DNA of 64,000 bases from NCBI RefSeq assembly GCF_000004075.3, contig NC_026660.2:24431498-24495497 (forward strand), given 5' to 3'. The notes below the pieces were generated by a model that was given only the letters and a program-made list of their open reading frames with translations, was not told the DNA's origin and ran no database searches. Position 1 is the stretch's first letter. Each line of letters opens with the position of its first letter. The stretch comes from Cucumis sativus. Its lineage: Eukaryota; Streptophyta; Magnoliopsida; Cucurbitales; Cucurbitaceae. Shown piece by piece: positions 26,452-39,928 of this stretch. A program made the position numbers and the translations under genes.

Positions 26452-29400
26452 GCTCTATCAATTTCTTTGATGATGAAGAAGATGATGATGATGGTGAGTT
26501 ATTTCCCTTTAGTTGGCTTTTTTGTGTCATGTAATGTTGAACTGAGATTGGTTGGCGTCAAAGAAGAAAAAGGGGGGGTCTGTTCTATTGAATTGAAGGG
26601 ATTGTGTTACATTTTGTTGTATCTCAAATGGTATTTGATTCTCCATTCATACGGGTGTTGGTGGCCTGTTGGAAGCTTACAAATAGCTGTGGTGTGACCC
26701 TCCAGATTTGGGCAAAAAAGGATTCTGTTCTATTCTGTTCTGTCATCTCTGTGGTTCAACCATTTCTTTTTATTTAGGGATATTTGTAGCAGAAGAGTGA
26801 TTGGTGATGCTTTTCCTAAATATATATTTTTTCTTCTTTCAATTTTCTTTTCTTTTTTGAAGGTTTTTTTTCCTTTCTTTCTCCTGAGAACATTAATGTT
26901 AATATTTATTTGTATGCGAAATATTAGTGTCAGTTTTTCGGTCATAAACTTGGTATTGAATTTTATAAATCTTAAATTCTCTGCGGCCTTTTTGAGCTTT
27001 TCAGAGAAGTCTCTCTTTCATGATTCCTCTTCCCCTATGTTTGGTCTATTCTTAAATATTAGTGTAGTAAATTCATACGTTCGTTGCCTGTATGACATCT
27101 ATTCTTCTGTATTCTTGTGGTTTGTTTTTCCCTCATTGGATTATTCTCTTTGTTTTTTCAATCTTTAATGAGATAGCTTTTGCATCCTTTATAATTTAGT
27201 AATCAACTTTTATTATACACATCTTTTTTCTTAAACAAAATTGGTTAAATATTTGTGCTGGAAGTGGGCACATGCAGTGAAATTTGGTTTTAAGTTTGTT
27301 TCACTCACATGAGTGTGGGCTGTACTAGTATTTGTGATAGACAATTGTTTAGTGTGAGCAAGGAAGTGCCTCGAAGACCCCCATGGTGGGAAGTGTGATA
27401 CAACTGACATTGATGTGGAGTACACTGAAGAGCCGAGCTTAAACTATACCAGGAAGTTCGGACTCTTGTAGTATGCCTAAGCTCTTAAACTATAGTGGGT
27501 AGACCCGAATATACATATGTGGACTTTTGAGAGTAGGGTTTTTGTTCCCTCCTAAAGGGGATACAAGAAAAAGTGAAAGTGGTGCTTTTATTTTTATTTT
27601 CTAATATTTAGTATTGATGTTATGGTAATGGAAACTAATATGGAGAGTGGAAAAATAATTGAGGGTTAATGGTGCCATTAGAACTAGAAGTGCGTATTTG
27701 AAAATTGAACACACAACTACTAAGGGAAACGCAATTACCAAATTTAGGCATTCAACTTCGTCATAAACGTTCATACTATGAAAGACAATTATCACCAAAA
27801 GAATAGGGGCATTTTTGTGCTCTCACACTCTTAAATTCAAACCAGGGTTTGAGAATTCAAAATCCAACTGTTGAAGAAAATTAAATTCTACTCTAATTCA
27901 AAATTTGATTGGAATTGACGTTAAAATTAAAGTTAAAAAAGTTCTCGAACATATAAAAAGGTTGAACCGAAATTGATATTATATTTTGCATAAAAAGATG
28001 TCATATAAGAAAATCAACCAATTGTCTTTTTAAAGTTGAGTTCATATTCTTTTATTAATTCGGGAGGATGAAGTTATGGACAAACATCATTCACTTTGGT
28101 TCCAAATTATTTACTTTTCGAAATTCAAATCTCAATCTGGAGACAAAATTATGACATTAGGAGTGGCCCAATCATAGTTTGATAAGTAATTCTAAATAAA
28201 ATTAAAGAAGAGGTTTCTATATGCATGAAAGGATGTTTTAACTTTTAAGGTTTTACAAAGCCATCATACAAACCTCAAGTTCAAGAATGTTCTCTCTATG
28301 AACAATGGTTAAGCACATTATAGATTGAGATTTGTATATGGATGATCCAAAGTGTATCAAAGAACACTCTCTAGTTAGGAACATCCCTTCTTTTATACAA
28401 AAAAAATAGTTAAGAGTTCTGTCCCTATTTTAAACCCCACGGTGGGGGCACAATTCAAGATGATTGCTTTAAATTTTTATCACAAACTAGTTTAAGTTTA
28501 AATTAAGTACAATTAATCCTTAAAGACTCATCTTTTTTAGGCTATTGGTGATTTACAGAAAAATTAACACAATTGCAATGATTATTATATTAGGACTCAC
28601 TATTTTGCCTTGTGACATGAGTAGAAAGCTAGGTTTTGTTGACTTTTAGGGATGAGTTATTTTGCATAACATCTTTAGGATTGAGTCATTCGTTCAAACA
28701 TCTCTTGTATTGTAAAAGTAGAATGTCGTTAAACTAAAAAACACAAAATTCAAAGACTTTTAAATCATAGTATAATCGTTCTAATAAAAAATAAATTTAA
28801 AAGAAACTAATGAATCACTTCCCACCTAAGGAAAAATCCTCAAGTGGAAAAGTTAGTGTGAAAAACTCATAACTCAGTAGGGCACCCTCAAAGAAATGAT
28901 TAAAAATAATAATTCAATAGAATACTCTCGATTTTATTCTATTCTTGATAGAGTGTGTTTGTATTATCTATGGAAAAAATGTTTGTCAAAAATACATTTT
29001 CTTTTACACACTTACATTGTTTTGTTAGATCTTTTTATAAGGGTTTGTATACATAATCTGGTTAAAGATCTATTTTTTTCAAATTTTAGTTTGATGTGTT
29101 TTCTTTAAAATGGATTATTTTTCCATCTTATTCTTTTAAAATAGATTTTGAAAAGTTACCAAACACCTCAAATTTTTTTAAATGATTTTTTTTTCAAACT
29201 TAAACACGGTAATCCAAACGCCCCTTAATATTATTTTATTATTTAATTATAAAACAATAAAAACTTTATCTTATAAGCAGTACTTATCAATTTTCAATGG
29301 AAAAGATAGATTATATTGCAATAAAAATCCATGACACTTGAGAGAAATTCAACAAACCAATTACTGACAACATAAATGAAGGCATGGAAATTCCATTCAT

Positions 29401-29805
29401 AAAGAAGAAAGAAAGAAAGGTAAAAATTTTAAAAATTCACCACATAAATCATAACACAGTAGACTAAGTTTTTTAATTTTAGATGGGAAAGAAAGTTCCT
29501 AAAATATTAAATCAAACCTTGGATTTAACTCATGTTCTCTTAATGTTTATCAAACACGTCATATATTCCTATTTACTCCATGATTTCAATTTTGAATTAT
29601 AATATGTAGATAAAACAAAAGTATGTCTCAATATTTTGATATTTTGAGAAAATAAAAAGGAAACAAAGCACTAAAGATTGGAATATTCAGCCCATCAACC
29701 AGAAAACATTAACATGTGATGAGGCAGAAAAATTCACCTTATTCTAGTGGGAAAAAAAGAAAATTCCCAAAACACACATTATATTTATTTATTTATTTAT
29801 TTTGT
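26452..29805. other. Actin 3' UTR and intergenic DNA
   Basis: The first ~500 bases after the stop are T-rich and probably include the actin 3' UTR. Beyond that no gene is seen. Around 27300-27560 and 28380-28450 ('ccccacggtgggggc') the composition resembles old retrotransposon remnants, but I found no paired LTRs or coding parts. At 29210-29222 'ccaaacgcccctt' looks like one end of a MITE, with no matching other end found. Confidence 0.4.
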
Positions 29806-29847
29806 TATATATATGTGAGTGTGTGTGTGTATGTAGAAGGTAATTTT

Positions 29848-32151
29848 ATGAGAGAAAAAAGAATGGAATTAAAGAAGCCTCTGATTGGAGCCATTGTTGT
29901 TCAAATCACATACTCTGGAATGAGTATTTTGGCAAAAGCTGCTTTTACTTCTGGTATGAACAACTTTATTTTTATTTTCTATAGGCAAGCTTTTGGAACT
30001 CTCTTCCTTATTCCTCCTACCATCCTTTTCAAAAGGTAATTAATTTTCTAATTTAAATTTCATTAATTACCATTTTTTTTCATACACATATCTCTTTCCT
30101 AATTTCAACCACACACACACACACATATATATATAATAACATTTCTCTTTTGAAAATTATTTTTATGGATGTGTGGTAGAAAGGAAGTAGCATGTTTATC
30201 AATTGGAGATATGTTCAAGATTTTCATGTTGGCCTTACTTGGGTAATTTTTACAATTTTTTTACTTTCTTTTTTCTTAAAAAGAAAAAAGAAACTTAGTA
30301 ATTAATTGAAAAACGCATGCAGGAGGACGTTGGTATTGATAGCTTATGGATTAGGTGTTAAATATACATCTGCAGTTTCGGGTGCTGCTGCTTTTAATGC
30401 TCTTCCTGTCACCACTTTTTTATTTGCTCTTCTTCTAAGGTACTACTTCAGCTCCTGATAACCTATTTATCTAATACATTTGAACTCCGGACTCAGCCTT
30501 GTTGTTGTTGTTGTTGTTTTGGTATGAAAGTTTATAGTTATTATTTGATAAATTTTACTAAATTTTTTACGTTTAGAAAATTTGAAGAGAAACGGAATTG
30601 GAAATGAATTGTAAGAACCCTTTTGGTATTTACACTTTGTGTTTTCTAAGAAGATAAATTTATTGATTAGATAATTAATTATACCGTGTCATTTACTTTA
30701 ATTTAATTGGAAGGATTTTATTACCCCTAATCTTGGGAAGAATTGTGAATATAATCAAAGTGCGTCTTCATCATCTTCCACCTTATAGACCACTTTATTT
30801 ATTTTAAAATAAACTTACAAAAGCCAGAGAATAATATTTGATGTTAGTTGCCAACAATTTGATGGTTCATTACAACTTGTAAAAAAGAAAAACAGTGGAG
30901 AATTACTTTAAATAACAAGATAATATTGCAAAATGTAAATATTTTAGTTAATTTGAGTATAATTGAAAAGAAAAGAACAACGTTTAGAGATTAAAGGGGT
31001 GTGATGTGGTTGGGGACAGGATGGAGAAATTGAAGGTGAAAAAAGCAAGTGGAATGGCAAAAGTAGGAGGGCTAATGTTGTGCGTTGTTGGTGTTTCAAT
31101 ACTTGCATTTTACAAAGGCCCTTTCATGAAACCACTCTTCAATTTTCATCTTTTAGAAACTCCACACCATAATAATCCTCATCCTTCTAATTCTTCTCCT
31201 CAACCTCCTCAACACACTTGGGCTCTCGGTTGCTTTATGCTTCTCGTTTCTTCCATCTGTTCTGGCCTTTGGCTCGTTCTTCAGGTACAACATATAACTA
31301 AGTTTGATTAACCTTCTATGTTCTATTCTATTTCATAACATTTCTGTTTTCTATTTCTTTAATGTTACACTGTATATTTTTTTTAGGCATTGGTTTTGAA
31401 GCATTCCTGTCCATCTCCACTTGTGTTAACCTGTGGACAAACCTTGTCAAGCGCTTTCCAAACATTTGTTGTGGCCATTGCAGTTGAATCAAATCCTTCA
31501 GAATGGAAGTTGGGTTGGAACATTCGTCTCTTTTCCGTTCTTTACTGTGTAAAGACTCTTCTTTCGGCCCTTTCTTTATTATACATGTGTGTGTAACGCT
31601 CCATACTCGTGATTAAGAATCAAAATTAATTAAGTTAGGTGGTTGTTGTTGAGTTTGTAGGGAATTTTTGTGATCTGCACTGGGAACTATTTGGCATGCT
31701 GGGTGATCAAGAAGAAGGGTCCAGTTTTTCTAGCAGCTACAACTCCATTGAATCTCATTGCTACTCTCATTGCTTCACAATTTTTACTAACTGATGGAAC
31801 CAGCTTGGGAAGGTAAATTGATTACTTACCTTCTCTTTTCACTTCCCACTTCATTATTTTATCTTAAGGAAGAAAAAAACAAAACATTTTTTTTTTCAAT
31901 TCAATAAAAAATCTAAACATTGAGATATTTTGTAAGAACTTTGCATAACGTTATGGTGTTGTTTTGAACACAGTTTAATAGGTGGAACATTGCTGGTTCT
32001 CAGTCTTTACAGTGTGTTATGGGGACAAAGCAAGGAAAAGGATTGTGAGAATACACAAATTAATCTTATTAATAATAGCGATCCAATTCCATCGGAAAAG
32101 GAAATTGGAGATTTACATGATATCAACCAAATTTCCATTTCCAAGCCTTAA
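29848..32151 (+). CDS. WAT1-related (nodulin MtN21/UMAMIT-type) transporter, gene 1
   Basis: This is an EamA/DMT-superfamily membrane protein expected to have ten transmembrane helices. Relatives move amino acids or auxin across the plasma or vacuolar membrane, but the substrate here is unknown. The seven exons are 29848-30035, 30180-30242, 30323-30439, 31020-31284, 31387-31548, 31661-31812 and 31974-32151, 1125 bases or 374 aa, with every junction in frame. Family signatures are GMSILAKAAFTSGMN, FYRQAFGTL, GVKYTSAVSGAAAFNALPVTTF, KKASGMAKVGG, NPSEWKLGWN and KKGPVF. The loop in exon 4 is longer than in the two paralogues and rich in His, Asn, Ser and Pro. The start at 29848 gives MREKRMELKKP, similar in length to the paralogues; the Met at 29863 is also possible. 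A TATATATAT motif lies about 40 bases upstream. By memory the At5g64700 group is nearest. Confidence 0.91.
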
Positions 32152-32879
32152 ATCATTGTAACCTAATTTGAAAATTAGTTAAACATATGTACTCTTCATC
32201 TATAGCATACACATACCATAATGTAACCTATTATATCAAACATCTAATATATTGTTTACGTTATATATTACAACACGCGACATGTTGGTACATACGTTAA
32301 TTTATTTGTAATTAAAGGATTTAACAATGATATTAAATATCTATAGATATCTTTAGCGTCTTTTATAAATACTTAAATAGGAACAAAAATATTATATTAA
32401 CAACATTCATAATTTAATTTGAGATCAAAACTATTTATTTATTAATCTAAATAAAATCATAAATTTTTTGACTATAAATATTTATTGAATTTATCGATAC
32501 ACGTTTGTAAAAATAAAATCTCAACATTCATATTTGAATCACAGGATAAGAGTAGGGTGTTTGTAAATTAGGTTGAAACACTTTTTCAATTCAATCCAAT
32601 GGTTGAAGTTGTTTATTTGAGTTACCCTCGTGGTTGAAGCAACCGTAGTCAATTGAACTTTAAAAAATGGAACCCTAAACTAACATAGAATAAAAAAGTC
32701 AGTCGACCATAAGACACTATTTGAACTTAGACTCGATCCTTCACTAGTTAGGTCCCACGATCCAACTTAATCAAGTTTGGACCTAATTTAGGTCCATGTT
32801 TAATTAATTGTTTAGAGTTTTTAGGGTAATAATTAAGTATATATGAATATTTTGAAAAAATAAAAATATAGTATAATCT

Positions 32880-33060
32880 ATATGTGATATACTTTCTATT
32901 GTTGACAAACTTTTATGATTTATTACTCATAGACCAATATTTACAACATATTGTATCAGTGATAGATTCCTATCATTGATAATTTGACAGATGATTTTGC
33001 TATATTTATAATTGTTTTAAATTGTTGCTATATACTTAATTATATTTAATTTAATTTTTA
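32880..33060. repeat. Dispersed non-coding repeat with gatag/ctatc inverted motif
   Basis: It contains 'gtgatagattcctatcattgataatttgac' split around an inverted core, followed by 'ttttgctatatttataattg'. Similar words recur at about 40535-40575, 57610-57860 and 63155-63200. I associate this repeat family from memory with cucurbit intergenic DNA. It has no coding capacity. Confidence 0.5.
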
Positions 33061-34019
33061 TATTTTACGACTATTCATTTTTATATCTATATATATAAAA
33101 ATATTTTCTTAATTAAACTAAAGTTTTGTTGATTATTTTATTTTCTTAAACGTTGGTATTAGTTTTTAATTTTTAAACATTTTATATTAACTAAATTAAA
33201 TCTATGATACCTAAAGTTAAAAATATATTTAAATAACATTAAACCAAAAGTTAATTATATAAAATACAACATTTGAATAACTATATATGCACACATATAT
33301 ATTTGAGTTGATCCAATAATAAATTTGTTCGACCCATTACCATTTAAATAGTAAATAAATTTGTTTCAAAAAATATATTTTGAGATTTTTTAAAAAAAAG
33401 ATGGGAGGGAATAACATTTGGAAAATATTATATAGCAAATATAACACATTTGTTTTAGAATTATGCAAATACGAAAACATTTTTTCTTATAAAACTACTC
33501 TTTTATCTTAAATTTCTTATTATCCCTAAACTACCCACTTATTTCTCTTATTTTTTTTTAATATCCTACTCATTATTTATTTATTCTCTCACTTTTAAGA
33601 TCCTAATTATATTTATTTATTCTTATACGATAAAAAATATTTGTTCTTTCGGTTTTAATCTTGATTTTATAATATCAATAGTACAATAATTGCAATATGA
33701 AATGTAATGGTTGTGGATGAGAGTAATTTAACTTTTTTTTTTTTTTACTTTCTTCGATGTGTATTTTGACTTGAATATGATTTCAAGTGATTTTGTTTTA
33801 TTTTTTTATATTGATTTTATTTTGGTTTTACTTTGTCTCAGTTTTGTATAAGATTGTTGTGATATACTTATATTATATGTATTAGTTGGTTTATATATAC
33901 ACTTACTACGTGTTTTTCATTTTTCAAATTTTATGCAATTCATTATAGTTTTATTAAGTATATGAATGATCTAACTTACTGTATCATTATCAAAATATAT
34001 CGACAATATATTGTTAAAA

Positions 34020-34530
34020 CATATCGGTAAAGTAAATCATTATCAAGTATATGAATCAAATCTACAAGTGTATATATCAAGTGTATAAGTAAGATTTCAA
34101 GCATATCAAGTGTATTTAATCAATAAAATGTATAAGTAAAGAATACTAAGTGTATCTGCAGTGCATCGGGTGTATCAAACATATCATGTACATCAAATGT
34201 ATCAAATTTGTTGAGTATACCAATGAAACATAACAAGTTTATTAGCGATGTATCAAATGTATCAAACTTATAAGTGAAGTCTTTAAGTGTATCAAGTCGT
34301 AAGGGGTATTAAGTGTATTGAGAAGAATCAAGTAGTGTAATGATGAGTTTCAAGTGTGTATCAAAAGGTATCGAGTATATCAAAGAGTATCAGGTGCATC
34401 AAATATATCTATCAAATGTATCTATCAAATGTTTTAGGTGTATCGAAAAGTATCTTGTGTATCAATGGGTATTAGATGTATCAAATATATATAAAGTGTA
34501 TCAAATATATATTAATAATAAAGTATCTTG
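34020..34530. repeat. Degenerate 'tatcaagtgta' minisatellite
   Basis: More than twenty imperfect copies of a unit close to tatcaagtgta/tatcaaatgta, spaced about 10-20 bases, run across this half kilobase. Some copies carry short insertions such as 'agtaaag' or 'aagtc'. The 71-aa plus-strand frame within it (34340-34555) is simply the repeat read in one frame and is not called as a gene. Confidence 0.75.
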
Positions 34531-34670
34531 TGACATTTTACTTCTTGATGTGTAAGATGAGTTTTGTTTTTTTCATTTTCACAGATAATAAAGTATATGT
34601 AGTATGTGTACTATGAAGTTAATTATTATAATTTTTTTTGTCAATGTGGAAGTGTCTCATATTTTTTTTA

Positions 34671-34814
34671 ATTAAAGTGATTAATGGGAAAAACATTTAG
34701 AAATACATACGTATTTTTTTATTAAAGTGATTAATGGGAAAAACATTTAGAAATACATACGTATTTTTTTTTATTAAAGTGATTAATGGGAAAAACATTT
34801 AGAAATACATACGT
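34671..34814. repeat. Three tandem copies of a ~50-bp unit
   Basis: Copies start at 34671, 34721 and 34773. Each begins attaaagtgattaatggg and ends acatacgt, separated by T-runs of slightly different length. They are almost identical, which implies recent expansion by unequal exchange or replication slippage. Confidence 0.9.
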
Positions 34815-35654
34815 GAACATCATCTTCTGCTTTTTACAAATGATATTTTTATAAATATTTCACTAAGTGACCCCCATAATATAAAACATCATCTTTTGCT
34901 TTTTGCAAAAATATTTTTATGAATACTTCACCAAGAGTGACCCCCACGATAAAGGCTGAAAAGGTAAGAAAAAACATTAGAAAAAACTAGTTTTAAATTA
35001 GAGTGATTGCAGTGGACAATATTTCTAACGCTAATAATTGCCAAATTTTAGACTTCTAATTCATCGATAATATAAGTTCATAATATAACTTAGAGACGAA
35101 TCTAATTTTTTAAAATAATTGTTATGTTTATAGTCGTCTTTAAAGATAAAATGAAAAGACAATCGAAAGCTTTTTAAATCAGATAATAACATCCGTATAT
35201 CAAAAGATATCACCTGATTGGACACAAAAGATTAAAATTCTTTAGAAAAGGATTCTGATAAATTAGGAAAAGATTGGCAAGTAAAAAAATTTCCTACTTT
35301 AGGTGAGTTGTCTGATTAAGAAACATAATTTTAAATAATCAAAGAGGAACCTTTGAATATAATGTATGTAACATGCACGACGACAAAAAATACTCTTCCC
35401 ACTATAAACACATGACGATATTCAATTTAAAAGTGAAGCACTATTTATAGAAGGTGAAATATGATCATATATATTGCCTTAGGGAACAATAAGCTTTTTT
35501 AAATTAATATTCCAAGCATAAGTGGTTTGAAATTGGAAAAAGCATATGCTTTTTAACTTAATTTAATTGGATGGGTGAGGTTTTAATATATAATTGATTA
35601 GCATGCAATAGCTATATACACACAGAAGAAGTACTGATAGATGTGTTGTAAAAC

Positions 35655-38600
35655 ATGAGTTTAGATGATATGGAAAAAAAAATGGATTCAAAGAAGCCTT
35701 ATTTTGGAGCTCTTGTTTGTCAATTAACATTTGCTGGGATGAGTTTATTCTCAAAGGCTGCCTTTGTTTCTGGTATGAATACTTATATTTTTCTTTTCTA
35801 CAGGCAAGCTTTTGGCAGTATCGTCTTACTTCCTCTCACCATTTATTTTGCAAGGTAAGTAAATACTCCATATTATTACTCCTAAATCCTTTTGTTTTAT
35901 TTTTCTATGGTTTGATTTACAAGTGTGGGTTGAAACAACGACCAAAATATCTATCTTAAACCAATGTCGCGTTTAGGAAAGTAATCAATTATCAATCGTA
36001 AGGACTCACACGAAGTCTTGTTTTGGGAGAAACCAAAACCAGTGATCACTCCCAAGTGAACACACAATTGAGATTATTATTTGATTTCCAACATCTCTAC
36101 AGCAGTTATTTTTTCTGTTTTTACCTTGTATTAGATTCATGCTTCATATAAATTTAACCCATCTCATAACTCATCTTTGTAGCTTCAAGAAAATAAACTC
36201 CTTCTTCCCGTCGATGTAGGCCATAGTTTGCCCAACCACGTACATCTTTGTCTTCCTCTTCTTCTTCCCTTTTACATTTCTGCCTTTGCTGTGTAATTTC
36301 TTCTTCTTTTTCTTGCTGAAAATCGCCATGGAAGATTGAAGGTTTTAGTCTACCAAACAAACAAAGAGAAAGAGAACAACTTTACCCGTGTGCTGTAAAC
36401 ATAAAATAAAGAAAGAAGAAAAGAGAGAGGGTGTAAACGTGTGAGGAGTAGCATAGGGCAGAGACGTGACTTTTTCTCTTTGTTACATGGGAGTATTATT
36501 GAGGGAGAGTGCGATAGAAGTGTTTCATATTAACTAAGAAAGAATCGAGAGACATATTTTCATCGACATGCAACCAATCTTTGAAGTGAAATTAAAGTTA
36601 AATCATAAAATACTTATGCTAGGAGTTAACAAAAAAGAAAGAGAGATCTAACCAATTTGTTTGTTTCTTCTTCTTTTTCTTTCCATGGAGTATTATCGCA
36701 GAAAGGAGATGAGAAGTTTGTCAAAAGCAGATGTGATGAAGATTTTCTTGCAGGGCCTTTTGGGGTTTGTACACAATTAATTAATTATATTACAAACTAT
36801 TTCAATTCTTTTAATTTAACTAATTAAGATTATATTTAATTTGATGAAAGATTTTTGGTTTCTTTATGTGTGTTAAATTAAAAGTGCAGGTTTACCATTG
36901 GGTTGAACGTTTATGGATTAGGAGTTAAGTATACATCAGCAACTTTGGGAGCCGCAGCCTTTAATTGTGTTCCTGTTACTACATTCTTCTTTGCTCTTCT
37001 TTCAAGGTTCATTAACATTATTATCATTAATTTAGCTTTTTCGTAGGTAATTAAGATCTCCTTGAATTGGCTTTTTAGGAAACGTTTTAAAAATAATTTT
37101 TTTTATTTAAATTCTTTTGATGAAAATTGTTTAAAATATCTTTTAAATAATTATTTTGAATATTTGTGAAACAGTACAATCTTCTCTTTTCTATATTAAA
37201 GACTTAAAAATATATTTCTAGTCTTCTCTAAACTAAAGAGAAAAAGAATTCAAAAGTATACCTTACCAAAAGTTATCTGTTTTTTTTTTTTTTTGTAATA
37301 GTGATTTTAATTTGTTAACCAACATATGGAAAATCTAGTAGTGGGAAAAAAAATAGTTTTAGCCATTCAAAATGGGTATGGAATTTATACCAAGTGGATG
37401 CACTACTTTAATGAAACCAAAGAACAAATAGAATATATAATTTGTCTGGCCGGTGATTAAACTATGAACACTACTACTTTCTAAAACTAGTTTGCTATAC
37501 GATATTATCTTAAACTACAACAGGTCGTTAGTTCAAAAGCATAAACTCATGGTGAGCATAAATTTAATTATATCCTCCAACAATTACACATATTTGTATT
37601 ATTGTTCATAGGATGGAGAAGGTAAATATAAGAAAAGCAAGTGGAATGGCAAAGGTTGGAGGCATAATATTGTGCATTGCTGGTGTTGCAGTTCTTGCAT
37701 TTTACAAAGGCCCTTATTTGAAACCACTCTTCAATTTTCACCTTTTTCAAACGCAACAATCCCACGTTTCTTCCAAAAAAGAATGGATTCTTGGCTGTTT
37801 CTTGCTCTTCCTTACTTGCCTTACATGGGGCTTGTGGTATGTTCTTCAGGTAATTAATATATATTTTCAATATTATCCTAAATTTTATATGTGTTCTTTG
37901 TCGTATTACATTTTGGTATATTTCAAGTTCCACTCATCTTTTTTGTAACTCACGCAAAACTTGATCCGAATAACTGAGAGTGGATTAGAAAAAGTTAAGT
38001 AGACACAACTCACATCTAAATATTTGTTTCTTTATAATATTTAGTTTGATATACGTCATATTTTACTTTCAGGCTTGGGTTTTGAGAAGTTGTCCATCTC
38101 CACTTGTGTTAACATTTGGACAAACATTTTCAAGTGCCATTCAATCATTTGTTGTGGCTATTGCAATTGAAAGAAACCCTTCGGAATGGAAGTTGGGTTG
38201 GAACATTTCCCTAGCTGCTATTCTTTATTGCGTATGATTTTTTCTTTTATTAATTTTCTTTTGGGAGTTATGAGGATTATTCCAACCTCTAATCCTTTAT
38301 ATTATATGAATACGTATCCAATTATTTTTGAGCTACAACCTTGTTGTTTGGATTTGCAGGGAACTTTCGTAATTCCTGTTGGAAACTATTTGTCAAGTTG
38401 GGTGGTAAAAAAGAAAGGTCCAGTTTTTCAAGCTGTTACCACACCTTTTAATCTCATTTTCACACTCATTGGTTCTGAATTTCTTTTAAATGATGGAATT
38501 AGCTTGGGAAGGTAATTGGAAACCAATCAATTTATTGATTTAAAATCGTCTGCTCCTTATTAATAATGTTTTGAATTTGTTTAAATATGGTTTTTTTTTC

Positions 38601-38751
38601 TTGTGTGGTGAACAGCATAATTGGTGCCATACTGTTGGTGTTGAGCCTTTATAGTGTTTTATGGGGAAAAAAGAAGGAAGCGAGTTGTTTTGATACAGAA
38701 AACAACACTAATGTTGTTCCAACGGAAACGAAAACGTTAAATAACATTTAA
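35655..38751 (+). CDS. WAT1-related (nodulin MtN21/UMAMIT-type) transporter, gene 2
   Basis: This is a paralogue of gene 1 with the same seven-exon plan: 35655-35854, 36702-36764, 36890-37006, 37612-37849, 38073-38231, 38360-38511 and 38616-38751, 1065 bases or 354 aa, all in frame. The protein starts MSLDDMEKKMDSKKPYFGALVC and keeps the EamA signatures GMSLFSKAAFVSGMN, GVKYTSATLGAAAFNCVPVTTF, KASGMAKVGG, NPSEWKLGWN and KKKGPVFQAVTTPF. The C-terminal tail is hydrophilic. Ten membrane helices and export/import of a small metabolite are inferred from the family. Intron 1 (about 850 bases) is larger than in gene 1. A TATATAA motif near 35587-35593 precedes the start. This protein and gene 3 are much closer to each other than to gene 1, so they are later duplicates. 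Confidence 0.91.
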
Positions 38752-39928
38752 ATTTTGTAGAATCACGTAATTGTTGATGTTCTTATTGAGTTGTACTTAA
38801 ATGAGCTATCATTATAAAACATATTATCCTATCGACTTTTCTTCTATCATTTTTTCTTTTTATATTTTGTTTGTTAAAGTAAAAGTTTCATCAAACTCTA
38901 GTTTAAGATTTGATGTACATTAATTTTAATCAATTTGTGTTTAAATGGCCGTTTAACACCTTTTTTTTTCTCTTTAACCTATTTCTCATTATTATTATAC
39001 AAGTGTTAACATATTGCTTGGTTTGGTGTGTGCACTTAAATGCACCAGTGAAATTTGATTCTCTAATTTTGTGATTTTGATGTGAACCCTTAGATTTCTA
39101 AGAACATTTGTTAGTCTTTGGTTATTTAGTCCAATGTCAACACTATTTTGTTGGTGTCTTATCTAAAATGTTTAGCTAAGTCGTTTTTGTATATAAATCT
39201 ACACATGATCTATTTTATGTTTATAAGTTCACTCAACCAAGTAAATTTGTTGAGGGGTTAGAAATTGAAAAGCCTTATGTTTTTTTCTTATAAATAATAT
39301 ATAATAATAATTGAATGGTGAGGTTTTTCCTTTTATAGTTGATTTTACTTGAGCAACACAAACACACAAATGAAGGAAAGAAAGAAAAATTAAGTGTTTT
39401 GTTATAATTTAAAGAAAATTTATTCCAATATAGAATGTCTTTCATAAATCACTCCAAGTTTATTCTACTCAAACGTAAATAATTCATAATATCACATAGA
39501 CATTAACAATCATCGTTTGCAATTTTGATTCTCAACACACCATTTATCATATAATATTCTTTATCTAACTTGCTAGATTCGACACATCTATCCATGATAT
39601 AGGAGAATATTTCTCCTTCTATACATCTCCATCAATTGAGACCACACATTGTAGTTTGTTCTATATGTTGAATACCTAACATTGACAGCACCTTCAAAGA
39701 ACAAGAACAAGAGTAGATTTCATTTAGGATGAATCATCAATTTCACTCCATTTTAAATAAGATAGAGAATTGAAAAAGATGAGACTGTTCGATCTTTTTT
39801 CCTTTTGCCAAAATATTGCAACACATAAATCTCCATACTTTGTAATTATCATCCATTACTCTTCATTGGAATATATACTTTTCTCCGGCCACTTCTTAAC
39901 TCCTACTTTTCTCCAGCATTATTTATTA
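38752..39928. other. Spacer downstream of transporter gene 2
   Basis: AT-rich DNA with no coding frame. It includes the 3' UTR of gene 2 and unique sequence up to the start of the duplicated block at about 39929. Confidence 0.5.

Larger units (their letters stand above)
32152..35654. other. Spacer between transporter genes 1 and 2
   Basis: Three parts of this spacer reappear, in order, at 39.9-41.2 kb: about 32152-32230, about 33285-33385 and about 34815-35654. The intervening ~1.05 kb and ~1.43 kb are missing from that copy. The extra material includes a cucurbit-type dispersed repeat (32880-33060), a degenerate minisatellite (34020-34530) and a 50-bp triplication (34671-34814). Confidence 0.65.

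Noticed and set aside
29150..29225. MITE-like ends 'ccaaacacctc' and 'ccaaacgcccctt'
   Set aside because: Only right-hand-type ends were found; no opposite terminal repeat or target duplication was seen.
34340..34555. 71-aa plus-strand frame
   Set aside because: It is the minisatellite read in one frame.
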